Below are positions 8,763-17,146 of a stretch of DNA of 64,000 bases, piece by piece. Each line of letters opens with the position of its first letter. Positions within the stretch are counted from its first letter, which is position 1. The position numbers and the translations under genes were made by a program. Under the pieces are notes generated by a model. That model worked only from the letters and a program-made list of their open reading frames with translations, had not been told where the DNA came from and did no database searches. This DNA is from Candidatus Obscuribacterales bacterium (GTDB taxonomy: Bacteria; Cyanobacteriota; Vampirovibrionia; Obscuribacterales; Obscuribacteraceae), in the NCBI GenBank assembly GCA_020634035.1, contig JACKCM010000004.1:186001-250000 (forward strand), in the 5' to 3' direction.

Positions 8763-9932
8763 TTATGGATAGACAGCTGATTCAATTTGAGGGAGATGCT
8801 TGATTTTTACGGATAGAAAATCTGACGCATCTGGTCCCGTGATCATATCCGCGTTATAGCTTGAAAGCACCAGCCTAGTAAACAATTTGCCTGAAGTAGC
8901 AATTGCTTTTGTGTGTTGTGGTACAGCAATTGATTTGGCTTTTGTAGCTTGATTCTCGGAGCTGGTTTCATAGGCCTGTTGCATTGTGTTATAGGTTTTC
9001 GCACTGATGTAGTTAAATGCAAGAAGACGTCTTATCAGTACCTGTTTGCTTACTTTGAACTTATTGGCGAGTGCTCTTATCTCTTCAGTGGTCCAAGACT
9101 GTTCAATGATCGAGGACTTTGCCGCATCATCGGAAGTGAAATCTTCGAATGGGAGCAAAGTTGAGCCAGCAACAGCGTTACAGAATACTTCGATCCCTTT
9201 GTCATTGTGGAAATCGCATACTCCCTCCGTATTCGTCACGATGTGCGTCAATTCATGTATGAGGGTAAATATTCGAGCAAGTGGTGAATCTTTGGAATTC
9301 AATACTATTACCGGAAAGTATTCTGCGGAAATAGAAAAGCCGCGCATTTCTGCGACGTCTATTCTTGAAGCTTGGAAAATCAAAATGGACTTTTCCTCAA
9401 TTGCTGTTTTCCAAGCATTTAGAGCATCATACTCTGTTCTCCAAGAAGTTTGTTCGGCAAAGGAGATTCCTAGAAAGTCTCTAATTCGAGACGCCACCGA
9501 AGAAGGATCCTCTTGGAGATCTGCTTTCAGTTTCAGTTTTACTGGATTCCTTTCCTCAAGGGTTTTATACAAATCTAAAGCTATTTGTCTTCTATGCTGA
9601 GCGCGCCTGATTTCAAAAGCTAGAGATGGAGAATATGCAGAGTCATGAGAGCTTGGTATTCGACGAAAATCGTGTAAGACAGGTTGCTGCTTAGATGGGA
9701 CCGATTGCAGATAGAAGACAGCAATTGGTCGCTTGTAAACAGAAGCGGTTTTTCGAAGTTGTGAAACTGTAGGTCTCTTGAGGCCACTCTCCCAGCTTTC
9801 TAATCGTTCCTGGGAAATGCCAATTTTCTTCGCCGCAGTTGGCAAATCAAAACCAGCCGAGTCACGTGCCCAGATTAGTAGTTCAGGTTTTACTAGCGCC
9901 TCTACCAATGTCGTCACCAGTTGTTCAAACAT
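8763..9932 (-). CDS. XRE-type HTH and ImmA/IrrE-like metallopeptidase, likely antitoxin/regulator
   Basis: 389 residues. An N-terminal helix-turn-helix (residues about 15-75, AAKKIGISQERLESWESG) binds DNA. The middle has the zinc-peptidase motif HELTHIV and the family stretch on to FCNAVAGSTLLP, as in ImmA/IrrE proteins that cleave repressors. The C-terminal 70 residues are low in recognisable motifs. It is first in a two-gene unit with the PIN protein, so it probably represses the unit and/or neutralises the toxin. A promoter is placed so that transcription would begin at about the ATG itself. AT-rich compared with its neighbours. Confidence 0.82.
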   Translation of the reverse strand: MFEQLVTTLVEALVKPELLIWARDSAGFDLPTAAKKIGISQERLESWESGLKRPTVSQLRKTASVYKRPIAVFYLQSVPSKQQPVLHDFRRIPSSHDSAYSPSLAFEIRRAQHRRQIALDLYKTLEERNPVKLKLKADLQEDPSSVASRIRDFLGISFAEQTSWRTEYDALNAWKTAIEEKSILIFQASRIDVAEMRGFSISAEYFPVIVLNSKDSPLARIFTLIHELTHIVTNTEGVCDFHNDKGIEVFCNAVAGSTLLPFEDFTSDDAAKSSIIEQSWTTEEIRALANKFKVSKQVLIRRLLAFNYISAKTYNTMQQAYETSSENQATKAKSIAVPQHTKAIATSGKLFTRLVLSSYNADMITGPDASDFLSVKIKHLPQIESAVYP

Positions 9933-9937
9933 TGATC

Positions 9938-9966
9938 ATTGTATGCTATCCAAGCCTGGAACACAA
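9938..9966 (-). promoter_or_regulatory. Candidate promoter of the PIN/ImmA pair, possibly leaderless
   Basis: Reading leftwards: -35 TTGTGT (9961-9966), 17-bp spacer, -10 TACAAT (9938-9943). The start codon of the HTH/ImmA gene begins 5 bases after the -10 box, so the transcript would start at or beside the ATG and have no room for a ribosome site. Confidence 0.45.
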
Positions 9967-10101
9967 AGTTTCTCGACAGAATTTATTGTTTAATCTTCCC
10001 GCAAGTTTAAAGGCAATACACTGTCAAATCAGTCAGAAGAATAGTTTGCAGAACTCGGTTTAATGTCGAATCTATTGTGACGGTGCGCCAGGTTTTCTTA
10101 T

Positions 10102-11121
10102 TTAGACTCTTCGTCCAATACCTGCTTTGGTGCTGGTCAATTCGCTGAAGGTCTCTGGAATTTCAGGATCGAAATAGTCTTTGTGCAGTTGGCTGCAAAT
10201 GTCCATGGTTGAATCGACTATGGTCGTAAGCTCTTTGTGAATGCTCTTCTCCAGGCTTTCTTGAGTTGTGGTGCCTCTAATTTCGGTGACCATTTTATTC
10301 AACATGATCATCGATTTTGTCGGATCCGCCGGCTCTGTTCTGTCGGTGGTTCTCAATCTGACCATGATTCTGGATGCGCTATCAAGGCAATACAAAACAG
10401 AACGCGGAAAGCGATCGTCTTTGACCAGAAATTCGAAAATATCAGGACCGCTGATGCCGGTTCTGGCTTTTTTCAAATAGGCATCTTGAGCTGAACAAGA
10501 GCGCAATAGCGCAAGCCACTGGGCAATCTCTATCGGGCTTTCCATGCCCAGTTTAGTCGGGCCGATAGAGTGATATTTGAAGTCCAGGGTGCGCGCTGTC
10601 TGTCCGGCCCTTTCTAAAAGAAGCCCCAGTTGCATGAAATAAAAGGGCGCTTCGTGGGACTGGGTGTTGAGAGCGACGCCGTGGATAGAGTTAATACTGG
10701 TTATGAGATGGCGATAGAATTTATCCCTGTCCGTTTTATACATACGCTTGCCGGGACCGGAAGATATCCAGTGCCACAGAGAATTGATCGCTTCCCAGGT
10801 GTCGAGACTGATGACTTCACGGATGGTGCGCGCATTTTCTCGCGCCCAATAGATAGCGTTTTTGATAGAGACCGGATTATCATCATGCCAGGTTAGATAA
10901 GCCTGGATCACCTCTTCATCTTGTCTGGCTGCTTCGGCGAAGAGTTTGCCGAATCTTTTACGCTCTCCCACAACGATAACCAGCGGATACCACCGCTCTA
11001 TCTCAGGCAAGCTGATATCGAGGATGAATGCGCGATTGACCTGCAAAAGCCTGGCGGTACTCTCTGCTCTTTCGAGCTGACGGAAGAGCCAGAAACATGT
11101 CTCAGCAACCCGGGAGATCAT
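10102..11121 (-). CDS. Alpha-E domain protein (DUF403)
   Basis: 339 residues starting at MISRVAETCFWLFRQLERAE, the usual beginning of alpha-E proteins, which are all-helical. A longer frame upstream exists but runs into the ATP-grasp gene; the ATG at 11121 lies one base after that gene's TAA, so translation is likely coupled. Conserved features seen: RAESTARLLQVN, SINSIHG, LLLERAGQTARTLDFKYH and a late FPRSVLYCLDSA. The family is always near circularly permuted ATP-grasp and transglutaminase genes and is thought to serve the same ligase pathway; its biochemical role is not established. Confidence 0.9.
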   Translation of the reverse strand: MISRVAETCFWLFRQLERAESTARLLQVNRAFILDISLPEIERWYPLVIVVGERKRFGKLFAEAARQDEEVIQAYLTWHDDNPVSIKNAIYWARENARTIREVISLDTWEAINSLWHWISSGPGKRMYKTDRDKFYRHLITSINSIHGVALNTQSHEAPFYFMQLGLLLERAGQTARTLDFKYHSIGPTKLGMESPIEIAQWLALLRSCSAQDAYLKKARTGISGPDIFEFLVKDDRFPRSVLYCLDSASRIMVRLRTTDRTEPADPTKSMIMLNKMVTEIRGTTTQESLEKSIHKELTTIVDSTMDICSQLHKDYFDPEIPETFSELTSTKAGIGRRV

Positions 11122-11122
11122 A

Positions 11123-12592
11123 TTAAGAGTCCTCCAGTATCCATGTGTCTTTGGTGCCGCCGCCCTGGCTGGAGTTGACCACATAAGAATCCTGGGCCAG
11201 AGCCACCCGGGTCAGACCGCCGGGCAGAACCCGAGTGTGCTGCCCGCTGATGATGTATGGTCTCAAGTCTACCCTTCTGGGCGCGGTTCCTTTGTCAGTC
11301 CAGGTCGGACAGGTGGAGAGCTCTACCAGCGGTTGAGCTATGTAGCCCCGCGGATTTTTTTCTATCTGGCGCGCGAACTTCTGGATTTCGGCTTTAGTAG
11401 AACGGGGACCGATGAGCATGCCATAGCCGCCCGATGCGTCCACCTCTTTTACTACCAGATCCTTGAGATTTTCGAGAACATATTTTCTGTCTTTGTCACG
11501 GTGACAGAGATAGGTTTTGACCTGTTCGATAATCGGTTCTTCCGATAGGTAATAGCGGATCATGTCGGGGACATAGGGATAAACCGCCTTATCATCGGCT
11601 ACTCCGTTGCCCAGCGCGTTGGCGAGGGTGACGTTGCCTTCTCTATAGGCGCGGTAGATTCCTGGCACTCCCAGCAAACTGTCTTTCTTGAAGACTTCAG
11701 GATCTAAATAAGCATCGTCTATTCTTCGATAGATGACATGGACTCGCTGGGGTCCGTAGGTTGTTTTGACATAGACCTTGTTGTCTCGAACAAAGAGGTC
11801 GGATCCTTGAACCAGTTCACAGCCCATTCTTCTTGCCAGAAAGCTGTGCTCGAAATAGGCAGAGTTATAGGGACCGGGGGTGAGTACCACCGCTCTTGTT
11901 TCGGAGGCATCTACAGGAGACAACTCGGTGAGCGCGTTTCGGAGCCAGTGTGGATAGTCTTCCACATTTTTTATTTTGGCGCGGGCAAAAATGCGAGGGA
12001 AGACCCTTTTCATTATCGCTCGATTCTCTAGAACATAAGAGACTCCGGACGGGGTGCGAAGATTGTCCTCGAGCACCACAAAGTTACCATCGGGACCGCG
12101 AATCAGGTCGATGCCGGCGACATGGACATAGACGCCTCCGGGGGGCATGATTCCACAGGCTTCTTTGAGATAGCCGCTTGATTGTTTGATCAGAAATTCC
12201 GGTACTACTTCGTCTTTGAGGATTTTTTGTTCGTGATAGATATCTTTCAAAAACATGTTAAGTGCTTGAATACGCTGAATCAGCCCGCGCTCGCACTTCT
12301 GCCATTCTTTACCTGAAACCGCTCTTGGTATCAGGTCGAAAGGCATGATCTTTTCTACTCCTCGATCATCCGAATATACAGAGAAGGTTATGCCGCCCAG
12401 CATGAAGGCCTCGTCGGCCAGTTGTTGCCGCAGGCGAAACTCGTGTTCTCCCAGATCATCCAGCAATCTGGTCAAGCCTTTTAGACCGGGTCTGGGGCTG
12501 TTCTGATCTTTGAAATACTCGTCATAGGTCCCTTTTAAGGGACTATATCCCGTCAGAAGCGGACGCAGTAAATTTTGCTTTGTTGAAGCCAT
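11123..12592 (-). CDS. Circularly permuted type 2 ATP-grasp ligase (DUF404/DUF407)
   Basis: 489 residues from MASTKQNLLRP; an in-frame ATG 135 bases further up is less likely because the family normally begins just before the GYSPLKGTYDEYF-type segment. Recognised by EAFMLGGITFSVY, IPRAVSGKEWQKCERGL, HVAGIDLIRGPDGNFVVLEDN, a typical LRTPSGVSYVLENR, then late nucleotide-binding parts VDASGGYGMLIGP and RVDLRPYIISG. ATP-grasp enzymes join a carboxylate to an amine through an acyl-phosphate. First gene of a two-gene unit with the alpha-E protein. Substrate unknown; peptide or peptide-tag synthesis is the published prediction for this family. Confidence 0.92.
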   Translation of the reverse strand: MASTKQNLLRPLLTGYSPLKGTYDEYFKDQNSPRPGLKGLTRLLDDLGEHEFRLRQQLADEAFMLGGITFSVYSDDRGVEKIMPFDLIPRAVSGKEWQKCERGLIQRIQALNMFLKDIYHEQKILKDEVVPEFLIKQSSGYLKEACGIMPPGGVYVHVAGIDLIRGPDGNFVVLEDNLRTPSGVSYVLENRAIMKRVFPRIFARAKIKNVEDYPHWLRNALTELSPVDASETRAVVLTPGPYNSAYFEHSFLARRMGCELVQGSDLFVRDNKVYVKTTYGPQRVHVIYRRIDDAYLDPEVFKKDSLLGVPGIYRAYREGNVTLANALGNGVADDKAVYPYVPDMIRYYLSEEPIIEQVKTYLCHRDKDRKYVLENLKDLVVKEVDASGGYGMLIGPRSTKAEIQKFARQIEKNPRGYIAQPLVELSTCPTWTDKGTAPRRVDLRPYIISGQHTRVLPGGLTRVALAQDSYVVNSSQGGGTKDTWILEDS

Positions 12593-13080
12593 GGTGAGAG
12601 TCCGAGTATGAACTGAGAAAGTGAAGAACCCTAATTGTACATGAATCGGCCATTCTGTTAAGCAGCCGCAGGAATTTCCAGATTGTCTGGCATTAAATTT
12701 TGTTGCATTGCCAGCGGCTTGAGGCAATCTGAGGAGGTGGGCAAGTTCGAGATCGCTTCAAAGAAGGGCCTCAGCGGAGCAGGCCGATACACTCAGGCAA
12801 CTAGCTGCTATCTATTTGGTACCGGATATGGCATCATTTACGCTTGCCATCGATTGTGCTGCCAGGCTCATACCTTAAGATTTCTTTGTGCTGTTGCCTG
12901 CGCTTCCGATCTCAACACGTTATAATGAAAATCTTGGTCGCTTCCGAAGCGGCTCAACGAGAAGACACAGCAAGCATTCTGCCTGTTCAAGAGTTAAGCA
13001 CTCCTTCTCGTAAGCGCGTTTGTAGCGTGTCATTTGTTGTTTATAGGTTGTCGAGAAGCTGCTGAGAAAACGGAGAACTT
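12593..13080. other. Intergenic region between divergent genes
   Basis: 488 bases without a convincing gene. It must carry the promoter of the ATP-grasp/alpha-E unit (leftward) and of the 192-residue protein (rightward). Short open frames here lack ribosome sites and family features. A TATAAT box is at 12921-12926. Confidence 0.5.
12921..12926 (+). promoter_or_regulatory. Candidate -10 box
   Basis: A perfect TATAAT about 155 bases before the ATG at 13081. The only TTG-type -35 candidate (TTGCCT, 12894-12899) is 21 bases away, too far for a standard promoter, so the call is tentative. Confidence 0.25.
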
Positions 13081-13659
13081 ATGTCTGAAGTAAATAAAAT
13101 CGAAATCCCTAATCAAAATGGTGAGATTATCGCCGAATTGAGCATACCCGAAGATTGGGAGACCGGCACTAAGCCCCCGAGACCGGGTTATTTATGGATA
13201 TCGAAGTTTTTTACTTCTCACAAAGATGAGAGAGTCGGTGTCTGTCTTCGTGATCCTGCCAAGAAGACCTACCACTATCTGGAAACCCAGAAGAATCCTT
13301 TCCTCGAACTTCTCAGAAGACCCCCCCACGAACTCAACGACGACGAGTTTCTGACCGTTCATCTGCTTCTAGAGCAGGTCGGCTGGCCCGGTCGCTTCAA
13401 GCGCGACTATGCCAAGACCGTCGGTCTCGATTCCGGTAATGTTCTCGAAATCCAGGGACTCTGGGTGCAAGAAAACATCAAAGCCCGGGGCATCATCGTC
13501 GATGTTACTCTCGACAACGGCAACTATGTCCAGGAAGTCTGGTTTGTTGCTCCGCCCGAGGTCTTCGATGATTTCATCGATGACGCCGAGCAGATCTTCG
13601 GCTCTCTGAAATGGAGCCAGAATGCCGAGAGTCTCAAAGAAGCCGCTCTTTCCAACTAG
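13081..13659 (+). CDS. Conserved protein of unknown function
   Basis: 192 residues, soluble, no signal peptide or membrane helix. Begins MSEVNKIEIPNQNGEI after a GGAGA ribosome site. The chain is rich in acidic and aromatic residues, with predicted beta strands (EIQGLWVQENIKARGIIVDV, EVWFVAPPEVFDDFIDD) and a closing helix. The C-terminal third looks like a small alpha/beta fold seen in bacterial stress or secretion-linked proteins, but I recognise no family. It stands alone between an intergenic region and a gene for another unknown protein. Confidence 0.7.
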   Translation: MSEVNKIEIPNQNGEIIAELSIPEDWETGTKPPRPGYLWISKFFTSHKDERVGVCLRDPAKKTYHYLETQKNPFLELLRRPPHELNDDEFLTVHLLLEQVGWPGRFKRDYAKTVGLDSGNVLEIQGLWVQENIKARGIIVDVTLDNGNYVQEVWFVAPPEVFDDFIDDAEQIFGSLKWSQNAESLKEAALSN

Positions 13660-13682
13660 TTCAACCGAATATTCACTATCTG

Positions 13683-13732
13683 AGCCGACCGCTCTTATTT
13701 GAGATTGAAGAGATTCTCAGGGGCTGTCGGCT
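13683..13732 (+). other. Nested inverted repeat between two small genes
   Basis: AGCCGAC (13683-13689) pairs with GTCGGCT (13726-13732), and inside them TGAGA pairs with TCTCA. The nested stem lies after the 192-residue gene and before the 121-residue gene, with no T-run, so it could be an mRNA-end stem or a leader structure. Confidence 0.35.
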
Positions 13733-13789
13733 TCAGTCTGCTATATTAAGCCTTTCTCATTACATGCTTGGAGGAGACCGGAGGTCCAT

Positions 13790-14155
13790 ATGTTCAGGAA
13801 GAAGCTAACCGAAGTTGCCGTAGAGTCAGTGACCGAGTACCTGGAAGAGAAGCTGGAGTATTTGAAAACTCTCGATCTCGATAAGGATGGGCAGAAGGAT
13901 GTTGACCAGATTACCGAGATAGTCAAGCGGTGCGGCGCCGCTGTAAAGGATGTTCTGGATACCACCGATTTTGCCAAGATGGCTACCGGGCTGGAGCAGA
14001 TTATTACCGGTACCGAGATGATCGGTAAATCATTCGATCCTGATAAGGTCAAAATATTTGCCAATGAGTTCAAGGTCGGAGCTACTAAAATTGGTGAACT
14101 AACTCAACTTGGAATTACCGAAGTCAAAAATCATCAGAAGAATCAGCATTCTTGA
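13790..14155 (+). CDS. Small helical protein with a calcium-loop-like segment
   Basis: 121 residues, almost all predicted helix, cytoplasmic. Residues about 24-36 read LDLDKDGQKDVDQ, which fits the acidic spacing of an EF-hand or dockerin-type calcium loop (D-x-D-x-D-G), but only one loop is present. A strong ribosome site (CGGAGG) lies just before the ATG. No known family recognised. It precedes a secreted protein on the same strand with about 75 bases between. Confidence 0.65.
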   Translation: MFRKKLTEVAVESVTEYLEEKLEYLKTLDLDKDGQKDVDQITEIVKRCGAAVKDVLDTTDFAKMATGLEQIITGTEMIGKSFDPDKVKIFANEFKVGATKIGELTQLGITEVKNHQKNQHS

Positions 14156-14230
14156 TTGTGGTATCGGGGTCACATCGAGATCCACTATAATTTCTGCAGC
14201 AGGGCTTCCCTTTCATCGGTGGCATATTTG

Positions 14231-15358
14231 GTGAAGAATTCGTTGTTCAATCGCTATTCTTTTTTGCTGCTCGTCGGTTTGCTGACGTCTTTGTTCAGTG
14301 CCGCACCGCTGCTGGCGGCGGACACCGACGAAGATACAGGCCCTATCAGGTCGCCGGTTAGGCTGCTGACGCCGGATGCGATCAAAGGTCTTGGACCGAC
14401 TGAAGCCTATTTGAAAATCCATGATTTCATCATGCAGGCTGACAAACTGGATCAATTCAAGCCGGTTTTGTCTAAAGAGGCGATTGAAAAGGCTAATCGG
14501 GGCTGGATCAGTACCAAGCTCGAAAGTGAGAACAGAGTCAGTCCCGAGGTTATGGAAGAGCAGATCTTCAAGATTATGAAGATGATGATGTACCCTCGGG
14601 TGAAGATAACCAGCGAGCACATTGAGGGAGAAAAAGCGGTATTACAGGCAGTGCCACTATCCACCAATCAACTCGATGATGTTCGCGAAGGATTCGATGA
14701 CGGAGATGTGGACCGGTCCATATCGGCATCGACCAGTTCTGGCTCTGGGTCCGGTAGTGATGATGACGATAAGGATGCGACAACTTCGACCACCGGTATC
14801 ATTCATATGCGCCTGGAAGACGGTGTCTGGAAGCATCATCGCGAAAACTGGCATAGCAAAGTCGGCAATGCCGTCAGGGGCAGCAATGACACGGCGGCTA
14901 AAGTCGATGAGCTGAAGGAGTGGTGTGCCGGAGCCCGCACCGCCAAAATAGCCAACGTTGCCGTTTCGGGCAAGATCAAGGGAATGCCTTTTAAAGCCCA
15001 ATCCTTTATATATGATAGTTTCGTCAGTACACTCAGTTTTGAGGCTGCGATCGGCAAAACCTCGGCCCTTCCTGCCCGGGTGACCATCTTTCTTTTCAAT
15101 GACAATAAGTTGCCTTATTCATTGAAGCTGCTTTCGCCGGGTAAACCGACAAATCTGCCTCATATCCACCTGCGATTTGCCGGCGAAGGAAAAAACGGGA
15201 TGAAGACCAAGAGCTATACTGCAGCCGATCGTTATGGCATGAGGCTGGAGTTCGACCCTCTCAAAGAGAAAGGGAAGATTTCCGGGAAAATAGTGCTGAG
15301 AATACCCGATGAGGAGAGAAGCGAAGTCTCTGGCATATTTAATGCCTCCATTCGTTAA
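14231..15358 (+). CDS. Secreted protein of unknown function with Asp/Ser-rich segment
   Basis: 375 residues from the GTG at 14231, chosen because it gives a normal signal peptide (VKNSLFNRYSFLLLVGLL, cleavage near PLLAA-D); a TTG at 14156 would add 25 residues that do not look like a signal. No clear ribosome site supports either. The mature protein has a helical first part, a low-complexity Ser/Gly/Asp segment (about residues 170-190) and a beta-rich C-terminal half. Unknown family. Expected outside the cytoplasmic membrane. The next gene begins a DUF1800/DUF1501 pair. Confidence 0.65.
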   Translation: MKNSLFNRYSFLLLVGLLTSLFSAAPLLAADTDEDTGPIRSPVRLLTPDAIKGLGPTEAYLKIHDFIMQADKLDQFKPVLSKEAIEKANRGWISTKLESENRVSPEVMEEQIFKIMKMMMYPRVKITSEHIEGEKAVLQAVPLSTNQLDDVREGFDDGDVDRSISASTSSGSGSGSDDDDKDATTSTTGIIHMRLEDGVWKHHRENWHSKVGNAVRGSNDTAAKVDELKEWCAGARTAKIANVAVSGKIKGMPFKAQSFIYDSFVSTLSFEAAIGKTSALPARVTIFLFNDNKLPYSLKLLSPGKPTNLPHIHLRFAGEGKNGMKTKSYTAADRYGMRLEFDPLKEKGKISGKIVLRIPDEERSEVSGIFNASIR

Positions 15359-15441
15359 ATTAGCGATTTAATTTTGAACTTTTTCAAATCCTGTTCGTTA
15401 TTAGAAGTTGTAGGTCGAAGAGAAAAAGGAGGCATGGCTTC

Positions 15442-17121
15442 ATGTGCAGTGGACCATCGAGATCAAAACCAGAATCGAGAAGATCTCTTGCCGGGGCGTT
15501 ATTTCTGGCTTTGTTGCTCTCGCCCCTGGTCTCTCCTCTGGTAGTTCCTTTTTTCTCTTGCCCGGCTTTTGCAGGAGGCGCCGGCGTCAATTCTGAAGCG
15601 CCCGATTCGACCCGGGCCAGGGCCCGTCATCTCCTCAATCGTATCGCCTATGGCCCGCGACCCGGCGAGATAGATATGGTGGTTCATAAAGGCACCGCTC
15701 GCTATATTGCCGAGCAGCTCGAGCCTGCTTCCATCAAGCAGCCTGCCGCCCTCGAACAGCTGGTCGCTAAAAGCCCCGCTCTTACCCAGACCCCCGGGCA
15801 GCTCTTCATGAACTATGGCAAGAAGCCGGTAATGCTGGCTGCCGGTCTCAATAACAAATCCGCTGCCGGCGCTTCTAAAGAAGCTCGGGAGAATATCCAG
15901 AAGCAGATCCGGCAAAACTATATGACCATGTACCAGCAGATAACCGATGCCCGGTTGATGCGAGCCGTATACAGTCCCCGGCAGTTAGAAGAGGTTTTGA
16001 CAGAGTTCTGGTTTAATCACTTCAATGTCTCTTTCGACAAGGGACTCGATCATATCTGGGTCGGCTCCTATGAAGAGCAGGCGATACGTCCCCATGTTCT
16101 GGGGAAATTCCGAGATCTTCTCAGCTCCACCTCGCACCATGCCGCCATGCTGTTCTATCTGGACAACTGGCAGAACACCACCGATAAGCCCCAGTCTCAG
16201 AACGTTCAGAAAAAGCGCCAGGGGCGCTTCAGCGGCATCAACGAAAACTATGCCAGAGAATTGATGGAGCTTCATACCCTGGGAGTGGACGGCGGGTACA
16301 GTCAGGCTGATGTTGTTGCTCTGGCGCGAATTCTTACCGGTCACGGTCTGGTCAATCGTGGTGGCGCCCGCATGAACATGAATATGAACAGAAGCAGAAA
16401 TATCAAAGAGTATGGTTCTGCTCCCCAGAGTGCTCTGACCAGTGTGAACGGCTACCAGTTCGACCGTCGCCGCCACGACTTCTCTGACAAGCAGTTCCTC
16501 GGAACGGTTATTAAAGGAGAGGGGCAGGGTGAGCTTGAAAAAGCGCTCGATATTCTTGCTCGCCATCCTGCCACAGCCAGACATATCTCTTTCAAGTTGG
16601 CTCAGTACTTTGTGTCGGATAAGCCTCCCCAGGCTCTAGTAGACCGGATGGCTGCGAAGTTTCGCAGCACCGACGGCGATATCAAAGAAGTTTTGAGAGT
16701 GCTCTTGAACAGCAAAGAGTTCTGGGACAGCTCCGCTGTGGCAACCAAGTACAAGAGCCCCTATCGCTATGTGGTCTCCAGTTTGCGGGCGACGGATTCG
16801 GTGGTCAAACAATCGAGACCGATTATCGGATTTCTTCAAATTCAGGGTATGCCTCTTTATAAATGTTTGACACCGGACGGCTACAAGTACACAGAAGAGG
16901 CCTGGCTCAATCCCGGTGGGCTGCTTCAGCGGATCGAATTCGCCACTGCTCTGGGTTCTGGTCGACATCAAGCGGCTCGACCACGCCAGACCGGCACCGA
17001 GCTTTTAGAAGATATTGCCGGTATCGGCGCAGCTTCTAAAACCGGTCAGGTGATTATGAAATCCCATGAACGACTGAAAACCGCCCTGGTTCTGGGTAGC
17101 CCCGAGTTCATGATGTATTAG
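15442..17121 (+). CDS. Secreted DUF1800 family protein (first copy)
   Basis: 559 residues. An N-terminal hydrophobic segment (about 15-45, ending PAFAGG) directs export. DUF1800 marks: HLLNRIAYGPRPGEI, EFWFNHFNVSFDKG, NENYARELMELHTLGVDGGY, LARILTGHG, then FKLAQYFVSDKPPQ and a closing RLKTALVLGSPEF. The function of DUF1800 is unknown; it nearly always sits beside DUF1501. The AAGGAGG site (15426-15432) is 9 bases from the ATG. The following DUF1501 gene starts 25 bases on. A paralogous pair lies at 40.5-43.2 kb. Confidence 0.92.
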   Translation: MCSGPSRSKPESRRSLAGALFLALLLSPLVSPLVVPFFSCPAFAGGAGVNSEAPDSTRARARHLLNRIAYGPRPGEIDMVVHKGTARYIAEQLEPASIKQPAALEQLVAKSPALTQTPGQLFMNYGKKPVMLAAGLNNKSAAGASKEARENIQKQIRQNYMTMYQQITDARLMRAVYSPRQLEEVLTEFWFNHFNVSFDKGLDHIWVGSYEEQAIRPHVLGKFRDLLSSTSHHAAMLFYLDNWQNTTDKPQSQNVQKKRQGRFSGINENYARELMELHTLGVDGGYSQADVVALARILTGHGLVNRGGARMNMNMNRSRNIKEYGSAPQSALTSVNGYQFDRRRHDFSDKQFLGTVIKGEGQGELEKALDILARHPATARHISFKLAQYFVSDKPPQALVDRMAAKFRSTDGDIKEVLRVLLNSKEFWDSSAVATKYKSPYRYVVSSLRATDSVVKQSRPIIGFLQIQGMPLYKCLTPDGYKYTEEAWLNPGGLLQRIEFATALGSGRHQAARPRQTGTELLEDIAGIGAASKTGQVIMKSHERLKTALVLGSPEFMMY

Positions 17122-17146
17122 GCAGTTGAGATAGAGGTTATTCCAG

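Noticed and set aside
11124..11184. Longer start for the alpha-E protein
   Set aside because: It overlaps the ATP-grasp coding end; the family starts at MISRVAETC, one base after the ATP-grasp stop.
12844..13065. Short rightward frame with MKILVASE, like the start of a universal stress protein
   Set aside because: Only 73 codons, no ribosome site and no further Usp motifs; similarity is limited to a few residues.
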